DNA of 64,000 nucleotides from assembly GCA_003254925.1 (NCBI GenBank), contig QANZ01054565.1:9818-73817 (forward strand), read 5' to 3'. Below are positions 38,834-51,390 of this stretch, one piece after another. The stretch's first letter is position 1, and every line of letters starts with the position of its first letter. The notes under the pieces were generated by a model. That model saw only the letters and a list, made by a program, of their open reading frames with translations, had not been told where the DNA came from and made no database searches. Source of the stretch: Chamaecrista fasciculata (taxonomy: Eukaryota > Streptophyta > Magnoliopsida > Fabales > Fabaceae). The position numbers and the translations under genes were made by a program.

Positions 38834-39094
38834 TAGTGATTCAAAGTCTCCTTATTATGTGGGATATTATTGTTAGCATGAGTCAGCATTTTTATTCCCG
38901 TTGTTGTGTTGATGATTATTCCTAATAAATAGTTATTAGTTGCATATGCATAGCCTTATTTGTAGGATTGTTTGTTTTGCTGTAAGCCTATATATCTAGG
39001 CCTCAATAATATCATGTATGCAAGAGTATTATTTTAATAAGAGCATCAGACTTGCAGCTTTAAGTTTTTGTCTTTTTATACTCTCTTCCCAACA
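38821..39094 (+). repeat. Copia 3' LTR
   Basis: Starts TGTTAGAAAG just after the purine tract AATCAAGGGGGTG and ends TTCCCAACA, giving the short inverted termini TGTT/AACA. It contains TATATATCTAGGCC and an AATAAGAGCATC poly(A)-type region. Length 274 bp. The 5' LTR is not present in the window. Confidence 0.8.
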
Positions 39095-40934
39095 CTTTTA
39101 ATCTTATTTTAGTTCAAAATATTTTAAAATTTCTTGAACTATAATAAAATTATTGACATAAATATAAAAGTATCAATTTAAACATTGAAATGAAACACCG
39201 TGTACATATTAAAATGTTTAAGCTTTCAAATCAAAAGGTCTATTTGCTTCCAAAAAATTATCCGTAGTTTTAATTCAAAATTCAAAATATGGATTGGGTG
39301 GTATGGGAACTATATAACATGAGAAAGTAATCCTTAAGTGAGATTTTGAAGCTTAATTTATTAATTCGTTATGATGTTAGTCTTGTTTACCCTTGACAAT
39401 TGCCAATTGTATAGTCGTCTTTTTATTTGACTATTTGATTTATTATGTTATTAATCGTTTTATCAAAACATATTAAGAATAGCTTGTAACAACCTCACGA
39501 TCATGATCAAATTATATCAACAATCGTCCAAAGAATTTGAAGAGATCGACTTCTACTATCCTATTGTCTTTTTTTTTTTTTTTTTTTCAAATGAAATAGA
39601 CACATGTAACAACTTCATCAATTTTCAGCTATCACAAAAAGTAACGAAAATCACATACCTTTTTAGACATCTAATAGTATGTTTTAAAAGTTTTGTTAAA
39701 ATTATAATTGTTAATATAATGCTGAAAACTACAAAGTTGGATCAGTGGAAATTAAATTTAACATTGTATTTACAAGTATGAGAGAGTCTAGATACAAGTT
39801 GGCAATGTCGAAACTTGCAAAAGAAAGAAAGCACAAGGATTGTCTCTGTGTTTCTTCTCCGATGCTTGAATAAGTAGTCGATAGTGTGAGTATTAGGGTT
39901 TTTTAGCGTAAAGAGTCTCGTACCTTATCATGGGTTGTATGAGGGTATTTATACTTCTAGTCCTCATGTTTCTGAGGTTGTACAAGGTATAAGCTGGACA
40001 GTGAAAGACGCATGACATAACAGTCATATCCGACGTGTCAGGATTTGACGGCCGACGTTCGGATTGCCAGGTGAAGCCTTTTGTTTTTTTTTTTTTTTAT
40101 GGGAGTAGGTGAAGACATTAAATGCGCTTTACTTTATCTCTGAGGGCGCGAGGCCTTTTGGTCATTTCAAGTGTGTTTTTGCTCGAAGGTACATTGTGGC
40201 CAGCACATTTTTGTCTTTCAGGAGCGACTTTGAGGATCTCTGAATTTAATGCTCAGAATCACCGCATTTAATGACAGAAATGGCGTATCTTGCCTTGATA
40301 TGCTTCGGTGGGCGCGAAGCGTCTTCTCGTATTATCTTTTACTCTTTATCTATGTAAATGACATATATTACTTGTTCCTCCTAAAAGAATTAGGGTGGTG
40401 TCGTGGGCGCTTAGACGTGAATGTTCCTTTTACTTAGGCAAAAGTGTATATCAAATGCATTTGGTCCTCCTCGTCTCAAACTAAAATTGCTTATAAACAT
40501 ACTTTAAAGGCATTTATAAAACAATTCAGTTGTGCTTGGCCAAGTCTTTACTAATATTTTTCACCACAATCTGATTTTGACGATTGTTTGTAATTAAACT
40601 GCACATCAAGTGTAATAATATTAACATAAATGTTGATAGAAAGAAGTGCAACTTATTTCTTTACTATTACATTCTAATAACTTAAGAAAACAATTTCAAA
40701 ACAAACAAACAATCTACGTGAATACCAATCCGCCCCAACTCCAATGTAACGAGGACTAAAGTGTAAATTCGTACAAATATATATAAAACAAAACAAAAAC
40801 TTGCTCCGTTCACACCGCACCGCCTAAAATAAACTAAAAACTTGTCAACACTGTCCACTACCGCCAAAATCACTCTTTCTTCTTCCTCTCTTCCCTCCGC
40901 GAAACGTTTCGGGTAAGGTTGAAAGCGGTTCTCT
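39095..40934. other. Intergenic; no CGLD27 exon found
   Basis: AT-rich to about 39780. 39790-40080 has LTR-like composition (GGGTATTTATACTTCTAG, a TATA-like word followed by GACGTGTC), possibly a decayed solo LTR, but no ends were found. Searched for the missing C-terminal CGLD27 exons without success. Confidence 0.35.
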
Positions 40935-43760
40935 ATGAGTCCGACCCGACCCGCCGGGTCGACCCACGACCTCAAACAACGAGTCATCTCTTGCCTGAAC
41001 AAACTCTCCGACCGCGACACTCTCGCCGTCGCCGCCTCCGAGCTCGACGCCATCGCTCAAACCTTGTCTCACGACTCCTTCTCTTCGTTCCTCGCTTGCA
41101 TTCACAACACCGACTCTTCCTCTAAATCTCCGGTAAGAAAGCAATGCGTGCGTCTCTTGGCCGTTCTCTCGCACTCTCACGGCGACGCTTTGTCTCCGTT
41201 CGTCTCCAAGATGATCTCCACCGTCCTCCGCCGCCTCCGCGACCCTGACTCCGCCGTCCGATCCGCCTGCATCGACGCCGTCGCCGCAATGTCGTCGCGG
41301 ATCACCAAGCCGCCGTTCTCGGCGGCGTTTCTGAGGCCGTTCATGGAGACTCTAGCGCAGGAGCAGGACGCGAACTCGCAGATCGGCTCGGCGCTGTGTC
41401 TCGCGGCGGCGATTGAGTCGGCGCCGGAGCCCGATGTGGAGGCGTTGAGGAAGAGTGCGTTGCCGAGATTGGGGAAGTTAGCGAAGAATGAGGTGTGTAA
41501 GGCGAAGGCGGCGGTGTTGGTGGTGATAGGGAGTGTTGTTAGTGTTGGTGGCGCGTCGAGTCAGGGAGTGTTGAATTGGTTGGTGCCTTGTCTTCTTCAC
41601 TTTCTCAGCAATCAGGATTGGATGGTCAGAAAGGCAGCTTCTGAGGCCTTGGGAAAAGTGGCTTTGTTGGATAACGGTTTTGCATTGCAGTATAAGGCGC
41701 TTTGCCAGACTTCGTTGCAGAATCGGAGGTTTGATAAGGTATTGACTATTGAGCTTCGTTTTTTCATATTGAACAAATTTCATCAAAGCTTATTAGTCAA
41801 AAATAGTGGAGGGAAGGAGAGTCGATACTAAATTGCTATGTTGTTCACATGATTTCCGTTGAAGAATTCTCAAGCATCTTGATCAGGGCTTTAATTTGAT
41901 ATTGTTGTAATAGGTGAAGGTAGTTCGAGACACAATGAATCGTGCCTTGGAGATGTGGAAGGAGGTAACCGATTCAACTGATGAGGATGTCTCTTCTCCT
42001 GCCAAAGCCGCTTGTAATTCAGCTGCTGGTAAGGCTTTACTATTCAGAGAATGATCTTAGTAATTCATAAGTAGTTGCTCATTGAAATTGGTAAGATGAT
42101 CTGTTGCCTACCGTGACCTGCAATCATTGGATAAAATTATCTTCTATGATTCTGATTTTGTTAGTTTCAACTTGGCAGTTGAGTCATGAGTAGAAAAGTT
42201 GATTTTAGGATGGATAAACTTAAAAGATGAAAAGGAAATATGGAAGAAATGAAAGGAATAACACTTGATCTAATGCCTGCCAAAACCATTTTATCCAAAA
42301 ATGTAAAAATTATTGATTGAAGTATAAATTTGTTTTTTAATTTCCTTTTTTTTCTATTTTTAAGTGTGGAATTTGAATTAAGGCCCCTCTTATCTTGGCA
42401 TCTCCTCTTTACTTTTTCTCTTTTTTTGGTGGCTTTTCTCTAGGTCCAGATAGTGGTAAAGGGCAATGTCTCAGTGAAAATTCTGTGGATACTGGCTTTA
42501 AATCTCCTCAACAAAAGGAAATAGTGCCCACCAATGGGTCCTCTCCATCTAAGGTTACATTTGTATCCACCGTGAAAAGAAAGACCCCTAAGAAGATTAG
42601 TGACAAGAATTTAAGTACGGGGATATCGTGTGAACTGGACCACACGAAGTGCTATGATTGGAAACTTAACACTTCAGATTCAAATTCCTCCCCTTTGGAC
42701 ACAGATAGGGAAGATGACATCAAAAGGTGTGACTTAGAAGTTTCTAAGCCATGCCAAAGTCAGATGCAAGTGAATCCAAGAAAAGATATAAGGCGTGCTC
42801 TATTTAGCAAGATGTCTGATGAGACAGTGCAAAAATTTGGTGGTCTGAGATCTGGGTCTCGTGTGGTTCCATTTTATGATGATCCAGGATCGGATTTCAC
42901 GGTCAACAATATAAGTGAAGCTTCTGAGGGCCCCCAAGATGCTGAGGATCTGTCCTTGATCCGTGAAAAGCTTATTCAAATTGAGAACCAGCAGTCCAAT
43001 CTATTAAATATTATCCAGGTACATTATATTGGCTTGATATGCATGTTTTTACAAAAAGTAGCATTGTATCTTGTTTTTATAACGCATTGTGATTCCTTAT
43101 CTATGAATTTAGATTTTGTGTTTATTCCTGGACGTATTTCCCTGTTTATAACTGATTTTTCCTTGCTAGTGAGCTATCCTAGGTAGTCCTTGTGGCCTGT
43201 CTTCGCGGCTTCACTAATTGATTTTTTTACTGACATAACGTAATATTCAAGCAAGTACTTAATTAGTGCTGATTTACATCTTCCCCTTTTCTTGAATATA
43301 GCGATTCATTGGAAGCTCCCAAAATGGGATGAATTCTCTGGAGACACGTGTGCATGGCCTAGAGATGGCCCTGGATGAGATCTCATATGATTTGGCAGTG
43401 TCACGTGGCAGGATTCCCCATACTGATGCCACAGAAGATATGTGTTGCAAGCTACCTGGCTCTGAGTTTTTGAGCTCTAAATTCTGGAAGAAGACTGACG
43501 GACGAAATTCTACATCAAGGATTTATTCAAGAAACACATTATCTGCAACGGGTGATGTAGCTCAAAAAAATGGTAGCTACGAAAGGTTCACTACAAACAA
43601 CACGAGATTTCAGCATCGCAGGAGTGAATTATTTATGAACCCATTGGCAGATGTTCCAAGTGATTCAAAGGGCCATATAGGGCTATATTCATGTAAAATG
43701 CCTAAGAACGTGGTCCAAGAGGCTGAGCCTGAGAGAACACAAAGTAACAATACCAGCTGA
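40935..43760 (+). CDS. TORTIFOLIA1-like microtubule-associated protein
   Basis: Four exons: 40935-41738, 41914-42028, 42444-43018, 43302-43760, giving 650 residues. Plant SPIRAL2/TORTIFOLIA1 family proteins bind cortical microtubules, often at minus ends, and control directional cell growth. The first exon encodes HEAT-type helical repeats (about residues 1-280): HDLKQRVISCLNKLSDRDTLAVAASELDAIAQ, SPVRKQCVRLLAVLSHSHGDALSPFVSKMISTVLRRLRDPDSAVRSACIDAVAAM, and DWMVRKAASEALGKVA. KVKVVRDTMNRALEMWKEV crosses the first junction. The C-terminal half is low-complexity, Ser/Lys-rich and has a helical segment (DLSLIREKLIQIENQQSNLLNIIQ...NSLETRVHGLEMALDEISYDLA) matching the family's conserved coiled-coil region. 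It is closest to the TOR1L3/TOR1L4 subgroup by appearance. The first exon is GC-rich, and the rest is AT-rich like the spacers. The donor of intron 1 is AAG/GTATTG. Confidence 0.9.
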
Positions 43761-44661
43761 CAAAATTGCTGGTAAACTATAATTCCTCTGATATTATCAG
43801 TTGCTAGTTTGCTATTTTAAAACTTAGTCACAATACTATAATATTCTGTTGTTTAATATAACTGTTTAGAGTGTGGGACAAAGTTTCTTGAAACTGAAAA
43901 AAAAAAAGACAAAGGAAAAGCTTCAAGAAAAAGCAACATGACTATGTTGTTGGTAATGTCTTATTGAAGCTTAAAATAAAACAAAAGTGATCAAGGAATA
44001 GTCCTTTTACTCCTTTTGATGGGGGAAGTTTATTTTCAGTCCGAAGGAAAATGATATATAACTTGTAATGGTATAGTGCACTCCTGTTCTTCAGTCATAT
44101 TAATTTCACCATATTTTGCCTTAACGATTCGGTTGTTTTAGACTTTTAGATAATCCTCATGAATTTTTTTGCTTGTGCATTTTCAGATCTATCGGTGTAG
44201 TAATAATCAGGACCTGTATTTTTACTGCAGCAAGCATCATGCCTCACTCTCTTGAAGCCGAGAAAATCTGATTGCTGTTAGTTAAATATGAAAAAAGGAT
44301 TTGCAGAATATAAAGTAATCCTTGTTATATTATAGCAGAATAGGCTATTTTCTGCACCATTGCTTCTAGCGAGGGAGAAGCATTTTGTGGATTGGAATGT
44401 GATAGAAGTGCAGGAAATTCTATTGATGTGTAGTATAGACTATAGAGTTTTCTCCATATGTACCACAATTATATCTATGCAATCTTAGTGAAAAGAAAAG
44501 AAAATTATATTCATGCTGCAAAATTGAAATGGGTTTGATGCCCATTGGATCCCTATTCTTACTCTTGCTGAAGTAGGAGAAAAATAAAGTCAGGAAGAGA
44601 AGTGCATTACGACTATTTGTGCATGCAACATGAATTGGAAAATATATACACACACAAATAT
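43761..44661. other. 3' flank of the TORTIFOLIA1-like gene
   Basis: Probable 3' untranslated region followed by spacer up to the assembly gap. No other feature found. Confidence 0.4.
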
Positions 44662-44838
44662 NNNNNNNNNNNNNNNNNNNNNNNNNNNNNNNNNNNNNNN
44701 NNNNNNNNNNNNNNNNNNNNNNNNNNNNNNNNNNNNNNNNNNNNNNNNNNNNNNNNNNNNNNNNNNNNNNNNNNNNNNNNNNNNNNNNNNNNNNNNNNNN
44801 NNNNNNNNNNNNNNNNNNNNNNNNNNNNNNNNNNNNNN
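44662..44838. other. Assembly gap (177 N)
   Basis: Run of undetermined bases. It is preceded by ATATATACACACACAAATAT, a simple repeat that may have stopped the assembly. Open frames drawn through it are meaningless. Confidence 1.
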
Positions 44839-45304
44839 GTAAGGACCGATTCGTTCAATTTATATAAAATCATAGACCAAATGGTAGGTTTTTAAAAATT
44901 TTCATGTTATTTACATTTTGGTCCTTTCATTTCATTACATAGTACTACTCCAACCTTCATTACAAATATTTACATCTAGCACAAATTCCGAGACAATTTC
45001 ATTTCCATTTCATTTTATAACCACCACAACCAAAAAGTCAAAATATTATTTTTTTATTTCTATCTATTTCCATTATCAATTATCAATTCTACCCCTATAC
45101 AATTTAAAAAAACCCATACAATTATTTCAACCAACCACAATCATTACATACCCATTTTCATAATTTCACATCCAATTTTTTTCATTACATCTCAAACTTA
45201 TCCAAACACCATTTTCATTACATTTTCATTACATAATTTTCTCATTACCATTTCATTACATAATTTTCTCATTTCATTACATACTTCTCACCCAAACACA
45301 CCCT
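44839..45304. repeat. TIR-element remnant with CATTACA repeats
   Basis: From about 44930 the words TTTCATTACAT and CATTTTCATTACAT repeat many times, and the stretch ends CACCCAAACACACCCTAAG, the inverse of the GGGTGTGTTTGG word found at ends of plant TIR elements. The other end may be inside the assembly gap. Confidence 0.45.
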
Positions 45305-45871
45305 AAGTTATTTTTGGGTCTGAACAAGCTTAAGCATTCCTATGTATCCTTTCCAATCTGAATACTGGGCCGAGTCTAAAAGCCCATCATAATTCCATTA
45401 AAATCCTAAGCTTGGCGGCCCATTAGAGCAAAAGGCCCATTAGTGACAGCAATAAATTTGGAAAAAAAAAATTGTATTTGACCAAAATAATAATAATAAA
45501 TTTTTTTGTTGAAAACTATTACCATTGTAACAGTTACAGTGGTTAATTATAAGGACACAACTCTACTTTTTAATTTACAATAGAGCAATATTCAAACGTC
45601 ATCATTTGATTATGGACAATTACAGTGGTTAACATTATATGAAATACTTTTTCTTAATAATTAATAATTGCATAAATGAATTCAAATTGCGGAATGATTT
45701 TATTATTGGCCTTGCTTCATTCATTCATTGGTGAGATATGAAAGCATATTTGACGGCCACCTTTCAATTTCAGTTTCACTTGCAAATTTCAATTCATTTG
45801 TCGTCATAACTGAGAACGATGTTTGTCTTTGTTTTTCACTTACTAATTGATTTATTCTATTATTTTTTCTA
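45305..45871. other. Intergenic, no gene seen
   Basis: AT-rich spacer with no coding or repeat feature that could be named. Confidence 0.4.
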
Positions 45872-46628
45872 GGCCTAAATGCAAAAGACCTCCCTGAACT
45901 TAAGATCATGTGTGATTTACCCCCTTAAATTTCAAAAGTGCAATTTACCTCCTTCTGTTAACCGATTTGGCTGACTCAAGATTATTTAAATGCCAAATCA
46001 TCTCCTAATTTTACAACTCAGCATTAAAATAGTTAAATGAATTATTAAGCAACTAATAAAACCCCATATCCATCGAAACACGAGCAGAATGTATCGCGTC
46101 ACCGTCATGATCTCCGGAAGGTTTGATACTTTGAATTCGAATTGAAATCGGCAGAAACGAGTGCGAGTAATAATGGTGATTTAGAGATGTCTCTGGAGAT
46201 TATGCAAAATAGTGATACTAATTTCTGGAATGGAGAGAATTGATGGTCTAATCTTGCAAGAACCCTGTTTTCTTGTGCGTAGAGAGCGTTATGTAGCAGC
46301 TTCTTATTGGTTATTTTCTGATTACACTTTTGAGCAGAAGAAGCCTTCATACAAATCACTTTTGGCTAGTTCATCTCATATGCAACACTAACTATTCCAA
46401 TAAAAAAATATATTGCCCCCATATGCTGAGTTGTAAATTTTGGGGACGATTTGGTATTTAAATAAATGTGACTCAGCAAAATCTGTTAACTATTTAATTT
46501 TACAGATAGTTAAGAGGAGGTAAATTGCACCTAATGTAAAGTTTAGGGTCTTTTTTATGCAATTTTGAAGTTTAGGGAGGCAAATCACACATGACCCTAA
46601 GTTTAGGGGGGTCTTTTGCATTTTAGCC
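45872..46628. mobile_element. Foldback element with a unique 330-bp centre
   Basis: The left arm (45872-about 46020) and right arm (about 46430-46628) are inverted copies beginning GGCCTAAATGCAAAAGACC / GGCTAAAATGCAAAAGACC and sharing CATGTGTGATTT, GTGCAATTTACCTCC and TGACTCA..ATTTAAAT words. The outer flanks TTTTTTCTA and TTTTTTTTA differ by one base, suggesting a 9-bp duplication. The centre (46050-46380) has mixed composition and is not palindromic. It contains no recognisable protein. Confidence 0.7.
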
Positions 46629-47154
46629 TTTTTTTTATGTACGTACTTTCAAATTGACATTCAGACTTCATTTAAAACAAGCAAAAATATGAATGAATTA
46701 ACTCGTAGGAGAAGATAGTTTCATGCTTGATTTATCTTTTTTTAAAAAAAAAAATAGTTATGCTCCATTAAACCATATTGAGTGATTTCCCTTTCATAAA
46801 TTTAACTTTAATTGATAGCTCATACACATAAATCAATGTTATGGTCTTATGGACATAGCCAAAGAGTTTTTAAGACGATCATGAAATAGAAAAAATGATG
46901 TGTTATTTTGCAAATTAAGAAAGGACTTCATTTTTCTTTTAGAAAAACAAAACAACTTTCAAAATTAAATTGTTTTTTAAGAATTGCATCATCAATTGAA
47001 TAATTCCCTCTTAATCAATATTTATTCGCCCATCACATGTATTTTCCTGGAATTAGTGGTCGGGGCACTATAATATTGGTACAGAGAAGGAGAAGCTTAA
47101 TTATTAATTACATTATTAATGGTATCCTTTTGTATTTAAATGAATCTTCTTTAA
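46629..47154. other. Intergenic, AT-rich
   Basis: No feature supported. Confidence 0.4.
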
Positions 47155-47673
47155 GGGTCCGTTTGGTAGGGAGGTGGGTAAGTAAAGGAAAGGGTTTTAC
47201 AAGGGAAAAATTGTGAGGGAAAGGAAAAGTAGTTGAGGGAATTAAAGCAGGTAAAAATTGAAAGTGTTTGGTATAAAAAGATATGGGAGGGAAAGTAAAA
47301 TAGATATAAAAAGAAAATGACAAAAATGTCATTCTCCCAATCACCACAAGGTCACCGTCGTCTTCGTCCACCACCATCCACGGTGGCCGGTGCTGCCGTA
47401 ACGGTGGTCGCCGCCGCCCACCATCGTTCGTCGTCACCGACTCGTTTCATCAAAGAGGAAGAAGATGAGATGGGAGTAAGAGGGGCAAATTAGGAATTCT
47501 ATCATAATTCCCTAGGTAAATTTGGATTACATCAGAATTGTGAAGTAAAAAAAAAATGGCCTATATAATATAAATGTCTTTACATAACTCAAATTGTCAT
47601 ATCAAACACCTAAAAATATTGGAATTCGTGCATTTACTTTACATACCCACTTTTCCTCAAACCAAACGGACCC
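47155..47673. mobile_element. PIF/Harbinger-type TIR element, copy 1
   Basis: 519 bp from GGGTCCGTTTGGT to the inverse ACCAAACGGACCC, flanked by TAA (47152-47154 and 47674-47676), the 3-bp TWA target of PIF/Harbinger elements. The interior at 47340-47440 is unusually GC-rich (CCACCATCCACGGTGGCCGG, CGCCGCCGCCC) against AT-rich flanks. No transposase. A second copy abuts directly at 47677. Confidence 0.7.
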
Positions 47674-47676
47674 TAA

Positions 47677-47928
47677 GGGTCCGTTTGGTAAGGTTGGGGG
47701 TATGTAAAGGAAAGGGTTTTACAAGGGAAAAATTGTGAGGGAAAGGAAAAGTAGTTGAGGGAATGTAAAGTAGGTAAAGATTGAAAGTGTTTGGTATAAA
47801 AAGGTAGGGGAGGGAAAGTAAAATAGATATAGAAAAAAATGACAAAAATGCCCTTCCCACAACCACCACAAGACTGCCGCCGCCGCCACCCACCACCGCC
47901 GTCCACGGTGGCCGGCGCCGCCGTCCAC
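47677..47928. mobile_element. PIF/Harbinger-type element, copy 2, cut off at an N
   Basis: Begins GGGTCCGTTTGGTAAGG and follows copy 1 closely (shared GTAAAGGAAAGGGTTTTACA and GTGTTTGGTATAAAAA words) through the same GC-rich segment, then stops at the single N at 47929. What follows is unrelated, so the right half is missing or misassembled. It shares the TAA between the two copies. Confidence 0.7.
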
Positions 47929-49123
47929 NAGTCTAACTCCACAAGAAATGCATGGAAAAGAACTCTAGAGGATCCAAATCCCAAATTTAGTGCAACAAGT
48001 CCATTGTAAGACTTGTTGGCCATAAACAAAAATCCTTTGCAAGACTTCATTCAATTCATGTATATATGTGGTTAAGCTTAATAAATACAACTTTCTTTTA
48101 ATTTATATTAATGACTTATATAATGCACCAAGTGGCCACTTTTCCAGATGATACCGCCAAAGCAACCTAATATTTTAAGATAAACCAATGTAATTTAATT
48201 TAATAGTCAATTACCTGAATATGATATGGAGGCCACGAAATTGGAGTAGACTTTATCATGTGGTTTAAACTTTAAAGTTCCTCTATCCCAATAACAAACT
48301 ATGTGAAGGGATTGAAAAAAATAATAATCTCTTATCTTTGGTAATTAATAATCATATTATTAATTAATAACATTACATCTTCCATTAACGTTATTATATC
48401 ACCAATGTAGTAAAATAAATGCAATTTTTTTTCTACTGTTAAGCCTAAAAAAAAATTCTTAAATCCAATTTAAATAAATTATATCAATAATGGAAAAACT
48501 GAAACGGCTAGATCAAATTTCAACCTCTATATGTATGAATTATGTATGTAAATAGGTGGCATTTCAACCCCATTCAATCATCACATCAATTTTAAGAATA
48601 TTGGTCCAATGGAAAAAGGTTAGATAGGTGGCATTTGTATATAAACATGGACTACGAAGAGAGAGAGAGAGAGAGAGAGCACATGTCCAAGACATAAATT
48701 TTCTTATAAATACACCAACTTTAATTTATTTCGGCCAACTTCATTTAATAAAATAGAATGCCTACTATAATGTTTAACGTATTAAGGGAGGAGAGAAGTG
48801 AATGCGTTCACAAGTGTATATATGAAATAAGAACAAACCTATTGGTTGCATAAATTAATGATACCCTTTTTTTTATAATTTAATTATATATATATATATA
48901 CAATCAATACATTTTTAATATTTTATTGCCATCCAACTCATCTTAGGCAATGCATGTTTCCTCATATTGGCACCCATGTTTCCATTTCATTATCTTAACT
49001 AACTTTTATTCACACAAAACTTCAAACCAATTTAATTAGGTCGATTTGTTTTAACTCCATTATTGGTTTTCAAACTCATCACATAATCCTCGATTAATTC
49101 CTTCATATATATATATATATATA
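47929..49123. other. Intergenic after a single N
   Basis: Starts with the ambiguous base at 47929. Otherwise AT-rich, with a (GA)n run at 48659-48679 and (TA)n runs near 48890 and 49105. No gene. Confidence 0.4.
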
Positions 49124-49300
49124 CTAGAGGCTTTGCATGCTCTAACGGGCACGCAAATATGTATGTAAAATAAATGAGGGACTAAATCGTTAACTCAGTA
49201 AAAAAAAGGATCAAATAATAATTTTCCTCTTATTATTAATTTTGTACTATAGTTTTAAAATGTAGACGACCAAAAAGAGGTAGAGCCATATAACATAAGA
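49124..49300 (-). mobile_element. Mini-Helitron, copy 2
   Basis: 177 bp, about 90 percent identical by eye to 30155-30333, with the same TC start, hairpin (GCGTGCCC / GAGCATGC) and CTAG end on the minus strand, again between A and T. It is inserted beside a (TA)n run. Confidence 0.6.
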
Positions 49301-50820
49301 TATAAAGCTATGTGTATATTGTATATGGAATATTTTATGGTGAGACTTGAATCTGTAAAGTGTAAAGCCATAGCTTTCGTGTGAATCAGAGTGATTGGGA
49401 AAAGAGAACAAAAAAAAGGAAGGTTTAGATTGCTTCTGAAAAAGGGAAAGAATATATATATATGAGAATATGTTACGATGTACAAACTTTACTTGGAGCT
49501 CAATCTGTTGATAGTTAATTAAGGCTGAACATGAAAGAAATTATCTGTATTTAGTGTTTCTTAAAAGGGATAACATCTATCTATGTATCTTCTTCCAATT
49601 CCATCTACCAAACAAAACCTTAAACATTTATATGCATCTATATGGTAAATAAATATATGCATCTATATATATAGTTAGTAAATTTAAGTTCGAATTCTTA
49701 ATGAGAAATGTAACCATATTTAAGATTGACAGTGTCTAAAATATTATCTCTAAATAAAAATATTTTTAAAAATGTGATATATATATAACGGCATTTAATG
49801 ATAAAGAATTAAGGCAAAAGTAGATATTATATTTATAACCCTTTGCTTTATTGAGGTTCAACTTAAAAGTTTGATAATAGATAATATATAAATAGACATG
49901 TAGGAATGGAAATTTTCAATTTTTTTAGGAAAAAAATCCAAGAGAGTGGAGGCTGAAGGTGTGAATTATTTTTTGACAAATGTATTTGTGTGAGTCAAGT
50001 TTGAAGCCTCCCTGTTTGACTATGCAAATGCCATCATCTTCTTTCAAGCCACCTCTCTATTTTTATATTAATAAATTTTGGTTTATCTACATGCTGCTGT
50101 TTTCAATTATTCCCTCATATTTTATGAATGTGCAATTCTATGGTATATATTCAAGAAGATTCCTGCAAATTTCTTTGACATATTAATATATTTAAGTAAA
50201 TTTATATACTTAATTCGTTGATTAAAAAATATTACTATTATGATTTAAAAATTGGAAATGTTAAAAAGTTTTCAATAATTAGGAAAAAAAACCCCTAGTC
50301 TAATGACAATACTTGTTTTTGACACTTGGGCTGCCTAAAATAATTTTATCACGGGATTTTTAGTAACCAATCAAATACAGCTAATCCCTTTGTTGTTTTG
50401 TAATTAATAAAACAGATTTCATATTTATGAACATTCGAGTTGTCTTCTGGGAGTTCTGGCTGCAGACCTTGAAGTAAAAGACTGTCTTCCATCTTTTACT
50501 TTTTTTTTTCCTAATAAATTTGCTTTCTCAGTTAGCAATATAAATCATAATTTGATAGAAATCTGGACGTCCAAGTCCAAGTCTCATAAATAAATGTCTT
50601 ATTCCAAAAGAATGAAGGGACCCAGTAATAAAGAATTTCGCTTATACAAGCAAAGTGATGTTTAACACATCAAATTCAATCCCATGAACACTTTCCATCA
50701 TTGTTTCCCAGCCAACCCCAATTCCATCTTCTTCTCGTCCTATCTTTTTTTTTTTTTCTCTAAAAAATTTTCTTATATTAAAAAATTAAATATGAAATTG
50801 TCTTCTGACAAAAAATTAAA
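49301..50820. other. Intergenic, AT-rich
   Basis: No coding region or element end recognised. The last nine bases are the left target duplication of the next element. Confidence 0.4.
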
Positions 50821-51250
50821 GGGTAAATTACACTTTGGTACCCTGTGGTTTGACCCTATTTCACTTTGGTACCCTATGGTTTGAAACTTGACACTTTGGT
50901 ACCCTATGGTATTCTCTATTAACACTTTGGTACCCTTTGGAGTTATTTTGTAATTTTAACCATAACAAATTTTGCAAAAATTACATATTTACTCCAAAAA
51001 GTTTTCAAAAAATTACAAATAGGTCCCTAAATACATATTATCTAGGGACTAAAATGAAAACTTTAAAAAAAATTTGGGGTCAATATGTAATTTTTGAAAA
51101 ATTTGTTATGGTTAAAATTACAAAATAGCTCCAAAAGGTACCAAAGTGTTGAAAGAGAATACCACAGGGTACCAAAGTGTCAGATTTCAAACCACAGAGT
51201 ACCAAAGTGAAATAGGGTCAAACCACATGGTACCAAAGTGTAATTTACCC
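50821..51250. mobile_element. Mutator-like foldback family B, copy 2
   Basis: 430-bp near-palindrome from GGGTAAATTACACTTTGG to its inverse, flanked by exact 9-bp repeats AAAATTAAA (50812-50820 and 51251-51259). Both arms keep four CACTTTGGTACCCT units, making it the longest copy. It has more point differences from copies 1 and 3 than these have from each other. Confidence 0.88.
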
Positions 51251-51390
51251 AAAATTAAAATTAAATTTACAAGAGACTAAAAATTTTGTGAGAACATGTT
51301 TAACAAAATATTAGAAATTCCATTCTTAATTTTAAATATTTAAATTAACTAGTAAATTATTAAAGTATTTACAAGTCAATAAAAAAATAA

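Larger units (their letters stand above)
37088..39094 (+). mobile_element. Internally deleted Ty1/copia retrotransposon
   Basis: Order: a piece of RNase H region (37088-37174), primer-binding site GGTATCAGAGC (37174-37184, complementary to initiator tRNA-Met), gag (37320-about 38065), then directly the end of the reverse transcriptase plus RNase H (about 38066-38833), polypurine tract, and one LTR (38821-39094). Zinc knuckle, protease, integrase and most of the reverse transcriptase are missing, so it cannot transpose on its own. The 5' LTR expected before the primer-binding site is absent and replaced by the misplaced RNase H piece next to the N. Confidence 0.88.

Noticed and set aside
40682..41180. 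Antisense frames of 111-123 codons
   Set aside because: Shadows of the GC-rich first exon of the TORTIFOLIA1-like gene.
44602..44895. Open frames crossing the N run
   Set aside because: They exist only because undetermined bases contain no stop codons.
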